Part shown: positions 1 to 4,560 of the stretch, one piece after another | How the letters are laid out: each line of letters opens with the position of its first letter | Position numbering within the stretch: position 1 is the stretch's first letter | Assembly: GCA_029256465.1 (NCBI GenBank) | Contig: JAQSXW010000043.1 | Location: 1-6,897 of the forward strand | Direction of reading: 5' to 3' | DNA length: 6,897 nucleotides | Source of the DNA: Evtepia sp. | GTDB lineage: Bacteria > Bacillota > Clostridia > Oscillospirales > Oscillospiraceae | Notes under the pieces: model-generated | What the model was told of the DNA's origin: nothing | Databases searched by the model: none | The model's input: only the letters and a program-made list of their open reading frames with translations | Program-made: the position numbers and the translations under genes

Positions 1-1304
1 TGGCGAAGAGGTGCGTTATTAAGGAGAAATTGTGGCTTGATTTCCTTTTGTGTTCTTCTTGCATTGGAGAGCATCAGCTTAATCCGGTTTTCCTGATTAA
101 TTTTAGTGGCACCTGGATCGTAGTCAATGGCAACAATATTAGAGTCTGGATAATTGTCTTTGATTTTTCGGATCATACCTTTACCTACGATGTGATTCGG
201 CAAACAACCAAATGGCTGTGCACAGACAATATTGGGAGTGCCCGAGTGAATGAGCTCCAGCATTTCCGCAGTCAGGAGCCAACCTTCTCCCATCTTATTG
301 CCGTCACCAAGATAACCTCGAACCAAGCTTTGCAATTGTGAAAATGGACCAGGAGCACGGAAACGATCCGAGCGTTCTAAGGCATCAATCATATCTTGCT
401 GACAATGCTCCACATATTTTTTCATGTAGCGTACCACATGGCGTTTGATCGCAGAGCCGCCGTAAATGTCAACATCAACTTCACGGTTGAATACCTTAAA
501 AATAATGAAATCGGTTAGGCCTGGAACGACAGGTTCTACTCCCTCAGTAAGAAGAAAATGCTCTAAATCATTATTTCCAAGGGCAGAGTATTTTACATAG
601 ATTTCTCCAACGATACCAACTCGAATTTTTTCTTCATGTCTCACTGGGATAGCTTTAAAATTATCGCATATTTCATCGAAGATAGCTCGCATATACTTGC
701 GGCGCATATATTTTCCCGCTTGAAAACCATCAACCAGCTTTTGGCTCCATTTCTCCACCAAGGTATCGGTCTCTCCTAAATGAAGCTCATATGGCCGAAC
801 CTGATTGGCTACATTCATAATCAGATCACCATACATCATAGCATAGATCATACGTCTGAGCAGTGACAGGTTTAGTTTAAATCCTGGATTTTTTTCTACG
901 CCGAAACTGACAGATACCACCGGAATATAAGACATTCCTGCCTTTTCCAGAGCTTTTCTTAAAAGATGAATGTAGTTAGAGGCGCGACATCCGCCGCCAG
1001 TTTGCGTGATAAACAATGCAACCTGATGTGGGTCATATCTGCCATTTTTAATGGCATCGATAAATTGCCCAATGACGAGCAGTGCGGGATAGCAGGTATC
1101 ATTATGAACGTATTTGAGTCCTTCGTCAACGACAGTGCGTCCGCCATTATTCAATTGTACAATATGATAGCCTTCGAGCTCCAATAACATACGAAACATG
1201 CCGAAATGAATGGGCAGCATTTGGGGCATAAAAATCGTGTATTCTTTTTTCATTTCTTCCGTAAAGAGGAGTCGACCGGAAGAGTCATAGCGTAGTTTTG
1301 CCAT
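1..1304 (-). CDS. HgdB-like 2-hydroxyacyl-CoA dehydratase family protein, separate C-terminal module of the DUF2229 activase system (3' end cut by window)
   Basis: An open frame starts at ATG 1304-1302 and runs 434 codons to the left edge without a stop. An AGGAG ribosome binding site lies 9 nt upstream. The product aligns by eye with the C-terminal part of the giant (about 1400-residue) CoA-substrate enzyme activase proteins: EYTIFMPQMLPIHF near residue 21, GLKYVHNDTCYPALLV around 62-77, QTGGGCRASNY around 101-111, NPGFKLN around 139-145, and CAQPFGCLPNH at 361-371 followed by VAIDYDPGA. Cysteines 71, 106, 361 and 367 sit in these motifs and are the likely iron-sulfur ligands; C213 and C301 lie outside them. 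No signal peptide or membrane segment is seen, so it is probably cytoplasmic. By family knowledge, HgdB-like proteins accept a low-potential electron from an ATP-driven activase and carry a [4Fe-4S] or, in double-cubane proteins, an [8Fe-9S] cluster. The true substrate is unknown. The last visible residues match the usual end of the family, so probably only a few codons are missing. Confidence 0.88.
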   Translation of the reverse strand, partial: MAKLRYDSSGRLLFTEEMKKEYTIFMPQMLPIHFGMFRMLLELEGYHIVQLNNGGRTVVDEGLKYVHNDTCYPALLVIGQFIDAIKNGRYDPHQVALFITQTGGGCRASNYIHLLRKALEKAGMSYIPVVSVSFGVEKNPGFKLNLSLLRRMIYAMMYGDLIMNVANQVRPYELHLGETDTLVEKWSQKLVDGFQAGKYMRRKYMRAIFDEICDNFKAIPVRHEEKIRVGIVGEIYVKYSALGNNDLEHFLLTEGVEPVVPGLTDFIIFKVFNREVDVDIYGGSAIKRHVVRYMKKYVEHCQQDMIDALERSDRFRAPGPFSQLQSLVRGYLGDGNKMGEGWLLTAEMLELIHSGTPNIVCAQPFGCLPNHIVGKGMIRKIKDNYPDSNIVAIDYDPGATKINQENRIKLMLSNARRTQKEIKPQFLLNNAPLR

Positions 1305-1313
1305 AGTTTTTTG

Positions 1314-1318
1314 CTCCT
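1314..1318 (-). promoter_or_regulatory. Ribosome binding site of the HgdB-like gene
   Basis: AGGAG on the minus strand, 9 nt before the ATG at 1304. It fixes the start of the second gene of the pair. It lies in the 52-nt gap after the stop codon of the upstream activase gene, so the two are translated from separate sites on what is probably one transcript. Confidence 0.8.
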
Positions 1319-1321
1319 GAC

Positions 1322-1340
1322 TGGAAATTGACAATTTCAA
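1322..1340 (-). repeat. Small AT-rich inverted repeat in the intercistronic gap
   Basis: GAAATT (1324-1329) and AATTTC (1333-1338) form a 6-bp perfect stem around a 3-nt loop, with a possible further T-A pair one mismatch out. It sits just upstream of the AGGAG of the HgdB-like gene. It is AT-rich with no T-tract, so it is not a terminator. It may be a weak hairpin affecting processing or translation between the two genes, or simply chance. Confidence 0.25.
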
Positions 1341-1356
1341 ACAACATCACATGCTT

Positions 1357-4311
1357 TCAGGATTCAGGGAAGGAAGAAGATGGCTTGGTTCTCGCTTCAA
1401 TCGCAGCGATCAGACTGCGAAGTCGAATCTTAACAGCCCCCAGATTATTGATATCGTCAATTTTTAACTGAGTATAAAGCTTTCCTTTGGACTCAAGGAT
1501 ATCCCGGAGCTCATCAGTGGTAATCGAATCAATGCCACAGCCAAAGGAAACCAATTGGATCATTTGCATGTCCGGCTGGGTGCAAACATAGCGTGCCGCA
1601 TTATACATGCGGCTTTGATAGGTCCACTGATTCAGCACTTTGCGAGGTTCTTTGTCTAGTAGATATGCTAAGGAGTCCTCTGTAATGAGTACGAACCCAA
1701 ACGAAGTTACTAGGTTGTTGATTCCATGATTCACTTCTGGATCAATATGATAAGGCCGGCCAGCCAAAACTAGAATGGTCCGGTTCTCTTTCCGCGCATA
1801 GGCAATGTACGCCTTAGCCGTTTGCCTTAAATCGGCCTTATAAGCATCGTAGGATGCATACGCTGCCACTACCGCTTTTTTAACCTCGCTCTTTGGAATT
1901 TGAAATTCCTTTTCAAAAAATGCCGCGGCTCGTCTGGCGAAATCTTTTGGGCGATGCAAGCCAAAATAAGGATTCAGATATCGTACTTGCTTTAGTGAGG
2001 GGACATTGGCGGCCAAAAGCTCAGGATAATATGCAACCACAGGACAGTTGTAGTGGTTATCTCCAGCCTTTTCATCAAAGTTATAGGACATGCAGGGATA
2101 AAATATGGCATCTACCTCTGCTTTAGCCAGCGATTCGATGTGTCCATGCATCAGCTTGGCTGGATAACAGACGGTGTCGGATGGGATGGTGCGCTGGCCT
2201 CCGAGATAAAGGCTACGGGTTGATTCTGGTGAGAGAACGACCTCAAAATTTAGCTTTGTTAAGAAGGTGAACCAGAAGGGCAAGTTCTCGAATAGATTCA
2301 GGCCAAAGGGAAGACCAATTTTGCCGCGTTTACCAGTCCCTTCACCAGTCCCTTGCATCGCTCTCAGCTTTTCATATTTATATTGATAGAGATCTGGGCT
2401 TTGGATGCGTTCCTGACCAAGAGGACGGGAGCATCGATTCCCTGAAATGAAATGGCGGCCGCCGTCAAAATAGTTGATGGTGAGAGCGCAATGGTTGGTA
2501 CAGAGTTTACATGTGCTGGGCTTTGCCGTGTGGGTAAAAGATGATAATGCAGAACCACTCAGCAGGGTAGATGATGAAAGATTTAAATCTCGCGCAGCCA
2601 ATGCAGCACCAAAGGCTCCCATAATGCCAGAAATGATAGGACGAATGACATCTCTTCCTAGTTCCAATTCAAATGCGCGAAGCACCGCATTGTTGAGGAA
2701 GGTGCCACCCTGTACCACAATGTTCTGGCCCAGATCATCGGCACTAGCAGCACGAATAACCTTATAAACGGCATTTTTCACTACAGAAATAGATAGGCCT
2801 GCCGAAATATCTTCTACACTTGCACCATCCTTTTGAGCCTGCTTGACGGAAGAGTTCATAAATACGGTGCAGCGGGAACCTAAATTGACAGGATACTTTG
2901 CAAAAAGCCCCAATTTGGAAAAGCTTTCAATATCATAACCTAGTGCGCGAGCAAAGGTTTCAATAAAAGAACCGCAACCGGAGGAGCAGGCCTCGTTGAG
3001 CAAGATAGAGTCCACGGCACCGTTTCTAATCTTAAAACATTTCATGTCTTGACCGCCAATATCAATGATGAAATCGACGTTGGGATTAAAATGTCGGGCC
3101 GCATTATAGTGGGCAACCGTTTCCACCAGACCGAAATCGCAGGAAAAAGCGCTTTTGATGAGGTCCTCGCCATAACCGGTAACCGCAGAACCGCAAATTT
3201 GAATTCGGTCGCCGCATAGCGCCTGCAATTTAAGCAGTTGGGTCAATACTACTGATACGGGATTTCCCTGATTCGATTGATAATAAGTATAAAGTAATGA
3301 GCCATTGGGTGCGATCAGTACCATTTTTGTGGTGGTCGAACCCGCATCTATGCCAAGGAAGGCATCACCGCAGTAGGTTTCTATGGATTCATTTGGGATG
3401 GTCATGGCATTATGCCGAGAAAGAAACGCTTGATATTCTTTTTCCCCCTGAAAAAGAGGAAGCATAGTGTCGACAGTAGTAGCGAGGTCTGTTGCCTTCT
3501 CCAACTGACTGAGCAATTGATCAAAGGGCATTGTAGGGTAGTCAGAGGCACATAAAGCCGCCCCAATGGCGGCAAAGCAGTCTCCGTCTTCCGGAAATAT
3601 GGCGTTTTCGGAACTTAGACTCAAGGTATGTACAAAGCGTTCCCTTAGTCCAGAAAGGAAGTGTAAAGGCCCCCCCAAAAAGACAATTTTCCCTGCAAGC
3701 TCACGGCCTTGCGTGAGTCCACCCACCGTTTGATCAACTACGGCTTGAAAAATGGAAGCGGCAATGTCTTCCTTTCGACCACCCTGATTGAGAATTGGTT
3801 GAATATCACTTTTGGCAAAGACCCCGCAACGGGATGCAATGGGGTATACCTTTTCGTGTTGTAAGGAGAGCACATCCAATTGATCCACAGTTACATTCAG
3901 CAAGGTTGCCATTTGGTCGATAAACGCACCAGTACCGCCAGCACAGGAGCCATTCATCCGTTCTTCTAGAGTATTGCCAAAAAAAATAATCTTGGCATCT
4001 TCACCGCCCAGTTCGATGACTGCATCGGTATCAGGAATAAAGGTTCGAACTGCGGCAGCCGTGGCATACACCTCTTGCACAAATTCGATGTTGCTTGCTT
4101 TAGAGACACCCAATCCAGCCGAGCCGGTAATGAGAAGTTGAACATCTTTTCCATTAAGCAGTTCCTGAATGGAGTAAAGAGTTTCACAGGTGCGCTCTCT
4201 CGTTTTAGAATAATGGCGCTCGTAAGAACGGAATAGAAGCTGGTTCTGTTCATCTAAGACAACAACTTTGACAGTAGTAGATCCGATGTCAATTCCAATT
4301 CGCAATGCCAT
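1357..4311 (-). CDS. Acyl-CoA dehydratase activase-related protein: tandem ASKHA (BcrAD/BadFG-type) ATPase domains plus DUF2229-like C-terminal region
   Basis: This 984-residue protein (stop TGA at 1357-1359) belongs to the HgdC-like activase family, which uses ATP hydrolysis to drive electron transfer from ferredoxin or flavodoxin to a dehydratase-type partner. ASKHA domain 1 (about residues 4-255) has the phosphate loop GIDIGSTTVK, ELGGEDAK, and cysteines in NGSCAGGTG (C123) and SRCGVFAKSD (C162), matching the two cysteines per subunit that hold the bridging [4Fe-4S] cluster in HgdC. Domain 2 (about 316-575) has GIDAGSTTTK, DIGGQDMK, NEACSSGCGSF (C442, C446) and GSRCTVFMNS (C481). A linker carries CKLCTNHC (C601, C604, C608) and NRCSRP (C627), a possible metal or cluster site. 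The DUF2229-like part follows: LPFGLNLFENLPFW near 668, DTVCYPAKLMHGH near 712-724, LAGRPYHIDPEVNHG near 849-863, SFGCGIDS near 922-929. I chose ATG 4311 because AGAGGTGAT lies just before it and the product then begins MALRIGIDIGST. A TTG 14 codons upstream has no clear ribosome binding site. The next gene encodes the module that is often fused to this C-terminus. Confidence 0.92.
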   Translation of the reverse strand: MALRIGIDIGSTTVKVVVLDEQNQLLFRSYERHYSKTRERTCETLYSIQELLNGKDVQLLITGSAGLGVSKASNIEFVQEVYATAAAVRTFIPDTDAVIELGGEDAKIIFFGNTLEERMNGSCAGGTGAFIDQMATLLNVTVDQLDVLSLQHEKVYPIASRCGVFAKSDIQPILNQGGRKEDIAASIFQAVVDQTVGGLTQGRELAGKIVFLGGPLHFLSGLRERFVHTLSLSSENAIFPEDGDCFAAIGAALCASDYPTMPFDQLLSQLEKATDLATTVDTMLPLFQGEKEYQAFLSRHNAMTIPNESIETYCGDAFLGIDAGSTTTKMVLIAPNGSLLYTYYQSNQGNPVSVVLTQLLKLQALCGDRIQICGSAVTGYGEDLIKSAFSCDFGLVETVAHYNAARHFNPNVDFIIDIGGQDMKCFKIRNGAVDSILLNEACSSGCGSFIETFARALGYDIESFSKLGLFAKYPVNLGSRCTVFMNSSVKQAQKDGASVEDISAGLSISVVKNAVYKVIRAASADDLGQNIVVQGGTFLNNAVLRAFELELGRDVIRPIISGIMGAFGAALAARDLNLSSSTLLSGSALSSFTHTAKPSTCKLCTNHCALTINYFDGGRHFISGNRCSRPLGQERIQSPDLYQYKYEKLRAMQGTGEGTGKRGKIGLPFGLNLFENLPFWFTFLTKLNFEVVLSPESTRSLYLGGQRTIPSDTVCYPAKLMHGHIESLAKAEVDAIFYPCMSYNFDEKAGDNHYNCPVVAYYPELLAANVPSLKQVRYLNPYFGLHRPKDFARRAAAFFEKEFQIPKSEVKKAVVAAYASYDAYKADLRQTAKAYIAYARKENRTILVLAGRPYHIDPEVNHGINNLVTSFGFVLITEDSLAYLLDKEPRKVLNQWTYQSRMYNAARYVCTQPDMQMIQLVSFGCGIDSITTDELRDILESKGKLYTQLKIDDINNLGAVKIRLRSLIAAIEARTKPSSSFPES
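2332..2355 (-). repeat. Two-copy 12-bp in-frame tandem repeat
   Basis: The 12-mer ACCAGTCCCTTC (2332-2343, plus strand) is followed immediately by ACCAGTCCCTTG (2344-2355), differing only in the last base. Read on the minus strand it encodes a doubled Gly-Thr-Gly-charged unit (GTGEGTGK) in the linker just before the DUF2229-like region of the activase. The period is a multiple of three, so the frame is kept. It looks like a recent slippage duplication in a flexible linker. Confidence 0.75.
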
Positions 4312-4314
4312 GAC

Positions 4315-4323
4315 ATCACCTCT
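4315..4323 (-). promoter_or_regulatory. Ribosome binding site that decides the activase start
   Basis: AGAGGTGAT on the minus strand, 3 nt before ATG 4311 (7 nt from the GG core), differs at one base from the full anti-Shine-Dalgarno complement (GGAGGTGAT). It supports ATG 4311 over the in-frame TTG at 4353, whose extra 14 codons would read through this site. Confidence 0.85.
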
Positions 4324-4404
4324 GGATTCTTTATATATGTATGATGGGCCCAATTAGCAGCCGATATTGATAAAAATTTTCGAAACAGTTTTGCGTTCTT
4401 GCCC

Positions 4405-4433
4405 ATTATACAGGAGTCAATCCGGAAAAACAA
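4405..4433 (-). promoter_or_regulatory. Sigma-A-type promoter for the activase/HgdB-like unit
   Basis: Minus-strand -35 TTGTTT (4433-4428) and a perfect -10 TATAAT (4410-4405) are separated by exactly 17 bp. Transcription would begin near 4398, giving a leader of roughly 85-90 nt before ATG 4311. It lies about 50 nt downstream of the clpC terminator, so it should start a separate transcript. The -35 is weak (three of six consensus bases), which may mean dependence on an activator. A TTGACT closer to the -10, only 4 nt away, cannot be its -35. I recognised no classical operator palindrome in the leader. Confidence 0.7.
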
Positions 4434-4482
4434 CCTAAAAATATCTGGCTCATTTGGAAGAAAAGTGGTGAGGCAGCCATTG

Positions 4483-4519
4483 AAAAATGAGCTTGTATTT
4501 CCTAGAAAATACAAGCTCA
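4483..4519 (-). terminator. Intrinsic (Rho-independent) terminator of clpC
   Basis: TGAGCTTGTATTT (4488-4500) and its exact complement AAATACAAGCTCA (4507-4519) make a 13-bp perfect stem with a 6-nt loop. On the minus strand the stem is followed directly by TTTTT (4487-4483). It starts 41 nt after the clpC stop codon. There is no T-tract on the plus-strand side, so it acts on leftward transcripts only. Confidence 0.92.
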
Positions 4520-4560
4520 CGACTATTTGATATATGAAACTCAAGGTGAGGCTGATTCCG

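Noticed and set aside
30..341. Plus-strand 103-codon open frame
   Set aside because: It lies opposite the HgdB-like gene, whose minus-strand frame has clear family motifs throughout; no family resemblance on the plus strand.
4331..4345. A second possible -10 (TATATA/TATAAA) close to the activase start
   Set aside because: No -35 at suitable spacing; a start from here would leave little or no leader before the ribosome binding site. The TATAAT at 4405-4410 is better.
4415..4420. TTGACT (minus strand) as a -35 element
   Set aside because: It is only 4 nt from the TATAAT, and 17 bp further on there is no -10-like hexamer.
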